DNA of 64,000 nt, taken from Natronohydrobacter thiooxidans. Its GTDB lineage: Bacteria; Pseudomonadota; Alphaproteobacteria; Rhodobacterales; Rhodobacteraceae. The DNA lies in assembly GCF_001884735.1 (NCBI RefSeq), contig NZ_MJAP01000003.1, positions 434,001 to 498,000 on the forward strand, in the 5' to 3' direction. This document shows positions 9,115 to 18,121 of the stretch, in pieces. The notes beneath the pieces were generated by a model. That model made no database searches. It was not told the DNA's origin and saw nothing but the letters and a program-made list of their open reading frames with translations. The translations under genes were made by a program, and so were the position numbers. Position 1 is the first letter of the stretch, and each line of letters starts with the position of its first letter.

Positions 9115-11369
9115 GCTGCGACCTCCTCGGGATTTTCGCGATCCGCACCCCCTGACGCGCCGGGAAACATGGATTTGATCTCGTCGGCGCTGAAATCATC
9201 CACCGCGACCACCCGGTGCAGGGCGGCGGCAAAGGCGTCGAGTTGCGTCTTGTCCTCTTGGGTGATCAGCCCGCCTGCCAGTGCTGCCTCGGGCGTCATC
9301 TTCAACTCGCGCAGCCGGGCGCGCAGCGCATCACTCGCGACAGCGGCGTCGAAGGCGTCATTCAGCGCGGCGATGCCCGGATGCTGCCCCGGCACGGTCA
9401 GATCCGCGCCCAGCCGGTCACGCACCGGTCCCGGCGTGCTGATCAGTTCGGCGCAGCGCGCGCGCAACACATCCGAGGGGCCACGTCTGACCCGACGCGG
9501 CGCGGTCGCTATCCGCAGCACAAAGGCGGCTGGGCGCGAGGGGAAATTCGCCAGAACCGCGTCCAGACACCGCCCGATCCGGGAAAAGGAGCGCCGCGCG
9601 ATATATTCGACAAGGGGAAATTCCGCGTCCGGCTTGCCCCGATCCTGCCAGCGCTTGAGCACGGCCGAGGTGATGTAGAGTTCGCTCAGAATATCCGCCA
9701 TCCGGCCCGAAAGCATCTCCATCCGCTTCAGCCCGCCGCCAATAGTCAGGAACGCGAAATCGGCGGTCAGCGCATAGGCAGCCGACCAGCGCGCCATCTC
9801 GCGGTAGATCGGGCCTGCGCGTCCGACATTCGGCACGGCAGGACCAAGCCGCCCCCCGCTCAGCGAACGAGCAAGGCTGCGCCCGAAAGTGCGCAGCGAA
9901 TGGCCGACATGACGCCAGAAATGCTTGTCGAAGGCCGTGAGTGCGTCTTCCTCCTGTCCTTCGCCTAGCGCCAGAATCTCGTCCAGCAGATGCGGATGCG
10001 CCCGGATGGCCCCCTGCCCGAAGACCATCAACGAGCGGGTGACGATATTGGCGCCCTCGACCGTGATGCCGATGGGCACCGCCCGGTAGAGCGGCGAGAG
10101 GTAGTTCATCGGCCCGTCGATCACTGCCTTGCCGGCATGAATGTCCATCGCGTCATCAATCGAGGCGCGCATGAATTCGGTCGCCGAATATTTCATCAAC
10201 GCCGAGATGACGGCGAGCGCGCGCCCCTCGTCCAGCCCGGCGCAGGTCAGGTGACGCGCGGATTCGACCGCATAGGCATTGGCGGCAAGGCGTGCAAGTG
10301 GCTCCTGAATGCCCTCGAACTTCGCGATTGGCAGGCCGAACTGCTCGCGGATGCGGGCATAGCCGCCGCTCGAATGCGCCGCCAGCGTCGTCGCGGCGCA
10401 GGCGAGCGATGGCAGCGACACGCCCCGCCCGGCCGCGAGCGCGCTCATCAGCATCATCCACCCGCGCCCGGCATACTCCGCGCCGCCGATGATATTTTCC
10501 AGCGGAATAAAGACATCAGTACCGCGTGTCGGCCCGTTCTCGAACATGGTGCCTGCAGGGATGTGGCGGCGCCCGGTCTCGACGCCGGGCAAATCCGTCG
10601 GCACAAGGGCGCAGGTGATACCCGGTTCGGGATCATCTCCCAGAATGCCCTCGGGGTCTTCCAGCTTGAAGGCAAGGCCCAGGATCGTGGCGACAGGTGC
10701 CAGCGTGATATAGCGCTTCGACCAGTTCAGCCGGATACCAGGCACGTCCTTGCCCTGCCACTCGCCCATGCAGACCACGCCGCGGTCAACCATCGAAGCG
10801 GCATCCGACCCCGCCTCGTGGCTCGTCAGCCCGAAGGCGGGCAATTCGCGCCCGTCTGCCAGACGGGGCAGCCAGTGTTCCTTCTGCTCTTCTGTGCCGA
10901 ACAAATGCAGCAACTCGCCCGGCCCCAGCGAGTTCGGCACCATCACCGTCACCGCTGCGGGCAGCGAGACCATCGAGAGCCGCCGAACCACCTCGGAATG
11001 GGCAAAGGCCGAAAACCCGAGCCCGCCATAGCGTTTGGGGATGATCATGCCGAAGAAAAGCTGCCTGCGCAGGTAGTCCCAGACCTCCTGCGGCAGATCG
11101 CCGTCCTTCTGATTGATGCGCCAGTCGTCGAGCATCTCGCAGACCTCGCGGCAGGGACCGTCAAGGAATGCCTGCTCCTCTTCGCTCAGTTCCGGTGCGC
11201 GCACCGCGAGCAGCTTCTCGAAATCGGGGTTGCCGGAAAACAGATCGGCCTCCCACCAGACCTCGCCCGCATGCAGCGCCTCGCGTTCGGTTTCCGAAAG
11301 GCTGGGCATCGCCCCGCGTGCCCAGCGGAAAATGGGCTTGGTGATACGGTTCCTGCGAAATGATGGCAT
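9111..11369 (-). CDS. fadE: Acyl-CoA dehydrogenase, FadE type
   Basis: A 752-residue FAD enzyme for the first step of beta-oxidation. The order of segments matches long FadE proteins: the MIIPKRYGGLGFSAFAHSEV region near 125-145, NSLGPGELL, the FGLTSHEAGSDAASM flavin-binding motif, MGEWQGKDV, RYITLAPVATILGLAFKL, the GPTRGTDVFIPLENIIGG segment, and ITVEGANI with MVFGQGAIRAHPHLLDE. The extra ~200 C-terminal residues correspond to the FadE-specific C-terminal domain (DUF1974). Start: an upstream ATG at 11372 lies only one base after GGAGGT, while the ATG at 11369 has workable spacing, so I chose 11369. It heads the tightly coupled fadE-fadI-fadJ-hydrolase run and is separated by 75 bases from the acyltransferase gene upstream. 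Confidence 0.93.
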   Translation of the reverse strand: MPSFRRNRITKPIFRWARGAMPSLSETEREALHAGEVWWEADLFSGNPDFEKLLAVRAPELSEEEQAFLDGPCREVCEMLDDWRINQKDGDLPQEVWDYLRRQLFFGMIIPKRYGGLGFSAFAHSEVVRRLSMVSLPAAVTVMVPNSLGPGELLHLFGTEEQKEHWLPRLADGRELPAFGLTSHEAGSDAASMVDRGVVCMGEWQGKDVPGIRLNWSKRYITLAPVATILGLAFKLEDPEGILGDDPEPGITCALVPTDLPGVETGRRHIPAGTMFENGPTRGTDVFIPLENIIGGAEYAGRGWMMLMSALAAGRGVSLPSLACAATTLAAHSSGGYARIREQFGLPIAKFEGIQEPLARLAANAYAVESARHLTCAGLDEGRALAVISALMKYSATEFMRASIDDAMDIHAGKAVIDGPMNYLSPLYRAVPIGITVEGANIVTRSLMVFGQGAIRAHPHLLDEILALGEGQEEDALTAFDKHFWRHVGHSLRTFGRSLARSLSGGRLGPAVPNVGRAGPIYREMARWSAAYALTADFAFLTIGGGLKRMEMLSGRMADILSELYITSAVLKRWQDRGKPDAEFPLVEYIARRSFSRIGRCLDAVLANFPSRPAAFVLRIATAPRRVRRGPSDVLRARCAELISTPGPVRDRLGADLTVPGQHPGIAALNDAFDAAVASDALRARLRELKMTPEAALAGGLITQEDKTQLDAFAAALHRVVAVDDFSADEIKSMFPGASGGADRENPEEVAA

Positions 11370-11444
11370 CATGACCTCCAGCAGCCCAACGCGTACCGGC
11401 ACGATCCGTTCCGATATTCACGAAGGCGTCAGCAAAACCATGCG

Positions 11445-12794
11445 CTAGCCGCGCGGGCGAAGCGCCCGCGTCCCGGCGATGAAGAGCGCGAGGAACCCCA
11501 ATGCGGGCCAGACCGGCTGGTCGCTGACCCCCAGCCACAGAAGCCCCGCGATGGCCCCGCCGGTCAAGGCAATCCCCGCAAGCGTCCACCCCCAGCCAAC
11601 GCGATCCGACACACCGTCCTCACTGCCCCCCGCACTTCCCCCCTCGAAACGCCCGAAGAGCAGGACCAGCCCCAGGAGCATGATCGAAAAGGCCGCGACC
11701 CAGAGCGGCTGCTGCGCCCACCAGCGCGCATCAACGGTTTCGGTCAAAGGCAGCCATCCCTGCTGCACGGCAAGGTTGGTCACCACAACCATGGCCACCT
11801 GATGCCACAGAAAAAGCGTCAGCATCCGCGCCCCGAGCAGCGCAACAGGTGTCCAGACCCATGGACGTTCGAGCACGCGCTTCAGCCGCGCGCGGGCCAA
11901 GAGCGCAAGCCCGGTCTGCACCAGCGCCAGAGCGAAAAGCGCGACTGTGGGCGGCGCGGCATTGTTCGGCAGCGTTGTGCCCTCCACCGGCACCATGGTC
12001 AGAGGCCAGTTTCCCGCGCCGATCAGCAGCGCCATCGCCCCTGCCCCGGCAAGCGCCAGCCCCGCCTGCCCTCCTGGCCGGGTTGGCAGCCGGTCATCGG
12101 CCCACATATGCCCCATCTGGTGGATCGCCCCCCAGATCAGCAGGAAGTTCGGCAAGCCGATCAGCGGCTGCGTGCCCAGAACAGGGCCCCACTCGGCCAG
12201 TCGCATGAGGTCCAGCAGGGCTGCCACCGCCACTGCCGCAAGGATGGCGGGGAGGCTCCAGCCACGCGCGTGCAGCGCCAGAGTGACGGGGGTAAGCGCC
12301 ATCACCGCCAGATAGGCGGCCACGAACCATAGCGGGATCAGCGCCACCCCCGGATCGATCAGCAGCGCATCCGGCACCAGCAGTTCCGCCACCACCCAGC
12401 CGGGCACCAGAACCAGCAGGAAGGGAACAGTCGGGCCCAGCAGTCGATCCGCGCGACGGCGCACCCAGGCCACCGGCGCCACCCCGTCGGATTGCGCGCG
12501 TCGCCAGCTTCTGGCGTTCAGCGCTCCGCCGACCAGAAAGATCACTGGCATCACCTGCCAGATCAGGGATGCCCATTGCCATTCCGGTTGCAGGGCCAGC
12601 AGGTATCCGGCCTGCGCTTCGCCCTCGGGCACCACCACGACACGCACGACCCAATGGCCCAGTATCACCATCATGATCGCCGCCACCCGCAGCAGATCCA
12701 GATAGCGGTCGCGTTCCGGTGCGGTCGCCGCCTCTATACGCGCGCTGAGGCCCGCCGCCTCTGTGCCCCCGGAGTCCGCCGCGCTTCGCGTCAT
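11445..12794 (-). CDS. Acyltransferase family 3 membrane protein
   Basis: A 449-residue polytopic membrane protein. RDRYLDLLRVAAIMMVILGHW near residues 28-48 is the signature start of the acyltransferase-3 (OafA/YrhL, PF01757) family, including the conserved R/D and catalytic-type His. Roughly ten hydrophobic segments follow. A short soluble N-terminal tail of ~27 residues precedes the first membrane segment. Members O-acylate exported sugars, peptides or lipids at the inner membrane. It sits upstream of fadE on the same strand, 75 bases away, so it may share the transcript, but its job in fatty-acid breakdown is not evident; lipid or glycan acylation is equally likely. G-rich ribosome site just before the ATG. 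Confidence 0.85.
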   Translation of the reverse strand: MTRSAADSGGTEAAGLSARIEAATAPERDRYLDLLRVAAIMMVILGHWVVRVVVVPEGEAQAGYLLALQPEWQWASLIWQVMPVIFLVGGALNARSWRRAQSDGVAPVAWVRRRADRLLGPTVPFLLVLVPGWVVAELLVPDALLIDPGVALIPLWFVAAYLAVMALTPVTLALHARGWSLPAILAAVAVAALLDLMRLAEWGPVLGTQPLIGLPNFLLIWGAIHQMGHMWADDRLPTRPGGQAGLALAGAGAMALLIGAGNWPLTMVPVEGTTLPNNAAPPTVALFALALVQTGLALLARARLKRVLERPWVWTPVALLGARMLTLFLWHQVAMVVVTNLAVQQGWLPLTETVDARWWAQQPLWVAAFSIMLLGLVLLFGRFEGGSAGGSEDGVSDRVGWGWTLAGIALTGGAIAGLLWLGVSDQPVWPALGFLALFIAGTRALRPRG

Positions 12795-12842
12795 CTTCCG
12801 CCCCCGGAGCGTTTGGCGGTCCTCAGTGCCGTGCCAGCCCGA

Positions 12843-13598
12843 TCAGCCATACCAGAACATCCGCAAGGGCATCCAGATCGCCATGGCGATCATCATCAGG
12901 TTCTCGCTCAGGGAGACGAAGCCGAGCGGCACCTTGCTCGATCCCCCGACGCAGGCGCATTTCAACGCACGTTTGTCGATATAGACCGCCTTGATGACCG
13001 AGACCGCCCCGATAGTCCCGATGAAAAGCGCGAGTGGCGACGCGATCCAGATCAACACCCCCGCGATCATCAGCAGACCGGCAAGCGCCTCGCCATAGGG
13101 GTAGACATAGCTGTAGCGCACCCATCGCTGCGCGAGCAGGTCATAGTTCAGGAACATGGTCGAGAAGCCTTCGATATCCTGCAATTTCTGAACAGCGAGG
13201 ATGCACATGCTGATCGCGACGAACCACTCGACTATCCGCAGGCTGAAGACCGTGCCCGAGACCTGCCAGCTGACCGCTATGGCCATCAGAAACGCGAGCG
13301 AGAATATCGCGATCACCGGCCGGTAGCTTGTCTCCTCCTCCCGCTCAGAAGCCTTCCCGAAATAGACGCGCAACGCCTCATAGCCGCCAATCCGGGTGCC
13401 GCCGATAAAGGCCTGTGGCGTCGTTCCGACGCCCTGTTCCTGCTTGAAGGCTTCGGTTTCCGCACGGGTGGTCAGATGGTGATCCTGCACCTCGAACCCC
13501 TGACGCCGGAGCAGATCTTTCGCCTTCAGGCCGTAAGGGCAGAGATGGTCAGGCATGACCATCCGGTAGAGGGTTGCTGTCTTTCCGTTCTGGTCCAA
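12843..13598 (-). CDS. Glutaredoxin-MauE fusion membrane protein
   Basis: A 251-residue two-part protein. Residues ~6-85 are a glutaredoxin-like fold with a single active-site cysteine in HLCPYG (C20) and the TTPQAFIGG and GGYEAL elements that bind glutathione. Residues ~95-250 hold four hydrophobic segments of the MauE/DoxX type, ending in a Cys-x-Cys-x-Gly-Gly motif (C214, C216) followed by KVPLGFVSLSEN, which is the MauE hallmark. MauE proteins handle redox equivalents at the membrane, for example for disulphide formation in methylamine dehydrogenase. I infer transfer of thiol redox between cytoplasm and membrane. The start is TTG at 13598, needed to keep the first beta strand; the in-frame ATG at 13562 would cut into the fold. 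No mau structural genes are nearby. Confidence 0.85.
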   Translation of the reverse strand: MDQNGKTATLYRMVMPDHLCPYGLKAKDLLRRQGFEVQDHHLTTRAETEAFKQEQGVGTTPQAFIGGTRIGGYEALRVYFGKASEREEETSYRPVIAIFSLAFLMAIAVSWQVSGTVFSLRIVEWFVAISMCILAVQKLQDIEGFSTMFLNYDLLAQRWVRYSYVYPYGEALAGLLMIAGVLIWIASPLALFIGTIGAVSVIKAVYIDKRALKCACVGGSSKVPLGFVSLSENLMMIAMAIWMPLRMFWYG

Positions 13599-14068
13599 AT
13601 CAGGCCTCGTCTGGGATGGTCGGCTGGCCTCAGCGCCGCCGCACGCGCGGAGGTATCACTGTTCGAACGCCCAAGCGCCGTCAGCGTTCCCTGCCCGCTC
13701 TGCTCCGGGAGTGCCTGCCTTGCCGCTGTCCCGATCTGGCCAGCCCCCCGCGGCAGAGAATGCAGTGCCGCCGCCGCGCATCCCATCGGCCCCGGTTTGC
13801 TGCCCTTTCAGGCGCCGCCGATGGCGGTGAAGGGCACGATACCAATGCACGCGAAGGCGCTGCAGCGATCTCAGAAAAAACTGGCAGAGTTTTGCGCCTG
13901 CGCGGGCCTCCAGGTCGAGATGGCGACAAGACAGGAAGCCAAAGCCTTTCGGCGGGTCGCCGACAAGCCGAAAGGCGTCAGGCGAAACCGAATCGACCAC
14001 CGGAAAACTGGAGAACTTGCAAACCGTTCCTGCCGTGCCCAGAAAAACCGACAAGTGATTGATTTTGC
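13599..14068. other. Non-coding stretch between glutaredoxin-MauE gene and tRNA-Met
   Basis: About 470 bases with no gene I can support. Open frames exist on both strands, but their translations are rich in Arg/Pro/Ser and show no family motif. A perfect 10-bp inverted repeat (GCCTTTCGGC with its complement, 13-base loop) lies at 13944-13976, downstream of tRNA-Met on the minus strand; it may end or protect the tRNA transcript. No T-run follows it. Confidence 0.5.
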
Positions 14069-14145
14069 TGGTAGCGGAGGAGGGACTTGAACCCCCGACA
14101 CGCGGATTATGATTCCGCTGCTCTAACCAACTGAGCTACTCCGCC
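14069..14145 (-). tRNA. tRNA-Met (anticodon CAT), elongator type
   Basis: A 77-base cloverleaf reading leftward. The acceptor stem GGCGGAG pairs with CTCCGCT with one G-U at the end. The D-loop contains AGTTGGTTAGA. The anticodon stem GCGGA/TCCGC holds CAT (positions 14109-14111), and the T-arm has GTTCAAGTC. The CCA end is encoded. The normal first pair and the absence of the GGG/CCC anticodon stem argue against initiator tRNA; the sequence is typical of alphaproteobacterial elongator Met rather than the lysidine-modified Ile tRNA. Confidence 0.96.
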
Positions 14146-14221
14146 ACAGGCAAGGGCCGTTTAGTTGAGCCACGCAGGAGCGTCAAGACAGAACTTGCGG
14201 ATAGTTTGGCGCCCGGCGCGC

Positions 14222-16471
14222 TCATCGCCAGTGATCCGGGCTGCGCTTGTGCGGATAGGGCAGGTTCGTCGCCATGCGGCGATTGTATTCCAGTTGCGAC
14301 AGATAGCGCACCCCCCGCGCGCCCGCGCCAAAATGCACTGCAAACGCCGCGCGGGTCCATTGCGCGGGCCCGCTATGCCACCAGGCATAGGGCGCGCGCG
14401 CCGCGCCAAGCGCCTGCCGCACCATGTCGCGCGCCAACAGGCAGACCGGATGGCCCGGCTCGGCGGCAAGGAAATTATTGGCGATGGTGCCAAAGCCACG
14501 CTCGACACAAAACACTGCCCGCGCGCCGGACAGCCAGTCGGTGACCGGCAGGCGCGGGTATTCGTCCAGATCGGCGAAGATGCCCCCCTCATGGCAGATC
14601 CAGCACAGCCGGAAGATATCCGCGCGCAGGGCGGGTTGCGACAGGGTGTCGAACAACGCGCAGAGATCGGGCTCTGCGTGCCGCCGCATCCAGTCTGCGG
14701 CACGGTCCTGATCAAAAAGCGTGATCTCGAAACCGCGATGCAGCTTGCGCCAGCGCGCCTCTGCCCGCGCGATGGCAGGACTGGCTGCGCCTTGCCAATA
14801 ATGCGCGATCCGCCGCGGGATCGACGCCTCTGGTTCGGGCTCGAAGCCCAGCGCACCCTCGGCCAGCGCGCGCTGCATCAGACAGGCCGCCAATCCGGGC
14901 GAGGCCGCGATGCGCCCGATCCCGGCGCGGGCGATGCTCTCCTGCACCGACAGGCCCGGCGCGAAAGCCTGTTCGACCCCGGCAGCGGCCGCGCGCGCAT
15001 CCTGCGTGATCCGGTCGCGGACATCGCCCGGCTCGAACGCACCGATCTGCGTGGCTTTCAACTGGTTGAATACTGCATGCGCCTGCTCTGCCCCCGCGAA
15101 ATCCCCCTGCTGAAAGGCGATCCGCGCCTGTGTCAGCCAAAGCGCCATGCGCTGCGGGAAATCATCCGCCAAGGGGGCGAGGGCCGCTGCCGCCGGTGAC
15201 GGCAGGCCCTGCATCAGGTCAATCTCTGCCCCGAGAAGGGCCGCTTCCAGCGCGCGCGGGCGGCCCGGGGCCTGTGCCCGCGCAAGGGCCTGCGCGCGGC
15301 GCGCCGCGTCAACCCGGCCTGCGCTCCAGAACGCCTCGGCGCGCAGGGCCTGCAGGCGGGGTGCCTCCCCCGGCCCCGCACGACGCCTTGCCTGCGCCAT
15401 CAGCACCAACGCGCGCCCCGAAAGCCCCATGCGCAGCGCGGCGCGCGCCGCGCTCATGGCGCGCTCCGGCTCCAGCGCGGCAGGCATTGCGTGATCCTCC
15501 AGCGCGCGCCAGTCCTCGACCGCTTCGCGCGCCATCCGCGCCACATGCGCCAGCCAGTCATGGCGCGGATGCAGCCGCTGCGCCGCCAGTGCATGGGCCC
15601 GGATCGCCTCCGGGTCATCCTGCGCGGCCATGCGCGCGCGCAGGCTCTGGATATGATCCACCGGATGCCAGCCCCATGGCGCCTGCGGATCCAGCCGCGC
15701 TGCGAGCAAGGCCAGGGCTGCCGCACTCTCCCCCCGCTCCAGCGCAAGGCGACTTTCGGCGCGGGCAAGGGCGACCTCGCCGCGTTCCGGCACCGCGCGC
15801 CACAGATCCAGCGCGCGGGGGGCGCGGGTGAAATCCCCCTCGGCCAGAAAAATCTCGAAACATTCCGCGCAGGCGGGTTCCCCCAGTTCCCCTGCCACAT
15901 CGAACGCTGCCGCCAGCGCGCGCGCCCCGTCCCGGCGGTGCAGCAGGCGCAAGCCAAGGGCCTGCGCACCCGCCTGTCGTTCCGTGCCGGAGAGTTGCTC
16001 AATATCCGCTGAGGCCCGCGCAAAATCCCCGCAGGCCAGCGCAAGCTCGGCACGACGCGCCAGATCCGCGGCCCATGTCTCTGACGTGGGGTCACTCTGC
16101 GCCAGCGCCGCGCGCGCGCGCCCGAACCGGCCCGCGCGCAGCAAGGCATTGGCCAGCACCGCGCGGCGGCGATTGCCGCGCTGCACGCATGCCTCCAGAT
16201 GCGCAAGCCCCGCATCGCGCGCACCCTCGGGCATCAGATCCAGCGCGAGCATCGCGAAATCAATCGAATTGGGCCATTTCGCCCGCGCCCGCGCTGCAAC
16301 TTCCGCCGCAGGCAGTTCCAGACGCCACAAGAGGCGCAGCGCCAGTTCCACCGCGCGGTAGGACGCGCCTTCCTCGAATGCCGCGCGCAGCCGCCGCCCC
16401 GGCGCGCGCGGATCAGCCAGCGGTCCGGCCCAGATCTGCGCCTCCAGCTCCGGTAGCAGCGCCCCGCGCAT
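14222..16471 (-). CDS. Helical-repeat protein with C-terminal GT32-type glycosyltransferase domain
   Basis: A 749-residue protein. The first ~500 residues are alanine/arginine-rich paired helices resembling degenerate TPR repeats. From about residue 540 it carries a DXD-sugar glycosyltransferase domain (Gly_transf_sug, GT32-like): IPRRIAHYWQG at the start, then LRADIFRLCWICHEGGIFADLDEYP with the metal-binding DLD at 634-636, and a NNFLAAEPGHPV segment. Such enzymes build capsule or LPS sugars. The gene follows the sulfotransferase by 15 bases, so the two are probably cotranscribed. The helical part may bind partner proteins or set glycan length; that is inference. Confidence 0.82.
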   Translation of the reverse strand: MRGALLPELEAQIWAGPLADPRAPGRRLRAAFEEGASYRAVELALRLLWRLELPAAEVAARARAKWPNSIDFAMLALDLMPEGARDAGLAHLEACVQRGNRRRAVLANALLRAGRFGRARAALAQSDPTSETWAADLARRAELALACGDFARASADIEQLSGTERQAGAQALGLRLLHRRDGARALAAAFDVAGELGEPACAECFEIFLAEGDFTRAPRALDLWRAVPERGEVALARAESRLALERGESAAALALLAARLDPQAPWGWHPVDHIQSLRARMAAQDDPEAIRAHALAAQRLHPRHDWLAHVARMAREAVEDWRALEDHAMPAALEPERAMSAARAALRMGLSGRALVLMAQARRRAGPGEAPRLQALRAEAFWSAGRVDAARRAQALARAQAPGRPRALEAALLGAEIDLMQGLPSPAAAALAPLADDFPQRMALWLTQARIAFQQGDFAGAEQAHAVFNQLKATQIGAFEPGDVRDRITQDARAAAAGVEQAFAPGLSVQESIARAGIGRIAASPGLAACLMQRALAEGALGFEPEPEASIPRRIAHYWQGAASPAIARAEARWRKLHRGFEITLFDQDRAADWMRRHAEPDLCALFDTLSQPALRADIFRLCWICHEGGIFADLDEYPRLPVTDWLSGARAVFCVERGFGTIANNFLAAEPGHPVCLLARDMVRQALGAARAPYAWWHSGPAQWTRAAFAVHFGAGARGVRYLSQLEYNRRMATNLPYPHKRSPDHWR

Positions 16472-16486
16472 CAGACCCGACCGCGA

Positions 16487-17278
16487 TCAGATCGCGGCAC
16501 GCAGCACATCGGCATATTCCTCGAAACGGAAATTGAACAGCCGCTCGGCCGCCTGACGCTTGGGCCAGAGCAGACCATGCAGAAAATACAGCACATCCGA
16601 TTGCACCGGATAGGGCACGCTGGCCCAGACACGTTTCTGCATCCGCCTGTCGAACTCGGCGCGGGCCTCCTCGGGCATGTCACCGATCCGCAGCCCGGCA
16701 TGGCTGTAGACCCGCGCGATCACCCCTTCCGGGTCACGCACGATATCCTCGTAATTCAGCACAAGGATATCGTCATAATGCTTCGCCCAGCGCTGATAAT
16801 TCGCCACATAGGAACTCATCTCGAAGACATAGGCCTCGTCGAGCAGCGCAAGGAAACCCTCGCCAAAGGTGATCTGCACATCGTCCTTGCTCGCGCCATT
16901 GTTGCGCCACAGCATATGCATGCGCAGCGCCGAAACCGCGCGCGCCAGCGGATCACGCAGCACATAAATCACCCGCGCGCCCGGATTGAGCGCCTTGCAA
17001 TCGGCGATCTCGGCCTCTGACATCATCGAATATTCCGGCGTGAAATCCATCGACAGATGCGTCGGATCCGGCGGGGTCATCAGCCCGCGATACCATTCCG
17101 GCCCGCGCTTGCGGTTCCAGTCCCAGTAATGCGCTTCCTTGTTGGTCGAGGTCACCGGGTCCATATTGGGAAAGGAATAGGTCTGCGGATGCGCATTGAG
17201 CACATGATGCAGCCAGCTTGTCGACGCCTTCTGCGCCCCGATACACAGGATATCAGCGCAATTCTCGCGTTGGGTCAT
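16487..17278 (-). CDS. Sulfotransferase family protein
   Basis: A 263-residue PAPS-dependent sulfotransferase. The 5'-phosphosulfate loop is GAQKASTSWLHHVL (residues ~14-27), and the 3'-phosphate site is VIYVLRDPLARAVSA with RDP at 108-110. Both are characteristic of the P-loop sulfotransferase fold. The likely role is sulfation of a carbohydrate made by the surrounding glycosyltransferases; the acceptor cannot be read from sequence. The ATG at 17278 lies two bases after the stop of the upstream TPR gene, so the genes are coupled. No PAPS synthesis genes lie in the window. Confidence 0.88.
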   Translation of the reverse strand: MTQRENCADILCIGAQKASTSWLHHVLNAHPQTYSFPNMDPVTSTNKEAHYWDWNRKRGPEWYRGLMTPPDPTHLSMDFTPEYSMMSEAEIADCKALNPGARVIYVLRDPLARAVSALRMHMLWRNNGASKDDVQITFGEGFLALLDEAYVFEMSSYVANYQRWAKHYDDILVLNYEDIVRDPEGVIARVYSHAGLRIGDMPEEARAEFDRRMQKRVWASVPYPVQSDVLYFLHGLLWPKRQAAERLFNFRFEEYADVLRAAI

Positions 17279-17280
17279 GG

Positions 17281-18060
17281 TCACGTCACTTCTCCAGACT
17301 GCCCTACGTCCTGTTCTTCCCGGATCGCCTGCAACGCCTCGGGCAGGCGCCATTTGCTGACATAGGCTTCCAGATGGCGCGATGTTGCCCCGGTGTCGCC
17401 CGCAGCATGGGCCGCGCGAATGGCAAGGCCGCGGCGATGCGGGTTATCCCCCAGCGTCAGCGAGCCCTCATAGGCGGCCAGCGCTGCGGCAGGCTGGCCA
17501 TTACGCATCTGCAGATCGCCGATCATGCGCAGCGCATAGGCGGCGTTTTCCCATTTGTCATCCTTGCCGCGCGCCGCCATGTCCAGCAATTGGGGCAGAA
17601 AGGCCGCGATCAGCGGCTCTGCACTGCGCAGGCGGTTGAAATCCAGCAGCAGTTTCAGCACATTCGATATCTCGGGCCCGGAATAGCCGCCATCCGGCGG
17701 CACCAGCGCGGTCATCCGGGCGATCTCCTGCTCGGCAATCTGCCACATGCGGAAGAAATCCAGATACAGAAACACCGTGAGCGGCGATCCGGCCCCACCT
17801 GCGCGCGGATAGCTCGCAGGCTGGCCCAGAGCAAAGCCCTGTTGCAGAAAACCCGTCCCGCGATAGCGCTCTATGGCAGCCTGCACCCGCTCGGGGTGCT
17901 TGCTGGCATGGTCGAGATGGGCGATCATCCTGTCCGACGGGCCTGATACGGTTGCGATGCATTCATAGCGGTAGCGGCGCTGGTTGCGGTCATCGACGCG
18001 GCGGAACACGTCCAGACCGATATCCCCCGCAACCGCAAATTCCGCAACCGCGCTGATCAC
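17281..18060 (-). CDS. TPR-like protein of glycan locus, function unknown
   Basis: A 259-residue soluble protein without signal peptide. I do not recognise a catalytic domain. The second half (from about residue 150) is made of helix pairs of TPR type, including NAAYALRMIGDLQMRNGQPAAALAAYEGSL, which has the spacing of a TPR unit. The start is GTG at 18060, with AGGAG seven bases upstream. It sits directly before the sulfotransferase (two-base gap) and after a GT2 gene, so it probably helps the same glycan pathway, perhaps as a scaffold or specificity factor. That role is inferred only from context. Confidence 0.7.
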   Translation of the reverse strand: MISAVAEFAVAGDIGLDVFRRVDDRNQRRYRYECIATVSGPSDRMIAHLDHASKHPERVQAAIERYRGTGFLQQGFALGQPASYPRAGGAGSPLTVFLYLDFFRMWQIAEQEIARMTALVPPDGGYSGPEISNVLKLLLDFNRLRSAEPLIAAFLPQLLDMAARGKDDKWENAAYALRMIGDLQMRNGQPAAALAAYEGSLTLGDNPHRRGLAIRAAHAAGDTGATSRHLEAYVSKWRLPEALQAIREEQDVGQSGEVT

Positions 18061-18121
18061 TGGCCCTCTCCTGATCCGATTGCCGACACGCTATGGCCGG
18101 GCTGGCCCGCTGTCAAACCTC

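Noticed and set aside
13656..14054. Leftward 132-codon frame beside tRNA-Met
   Set aside because: Starts with TTG, no ribosome site, Arg/Gly-rich low-complexity translation without any family motif, and no codon-position bias.
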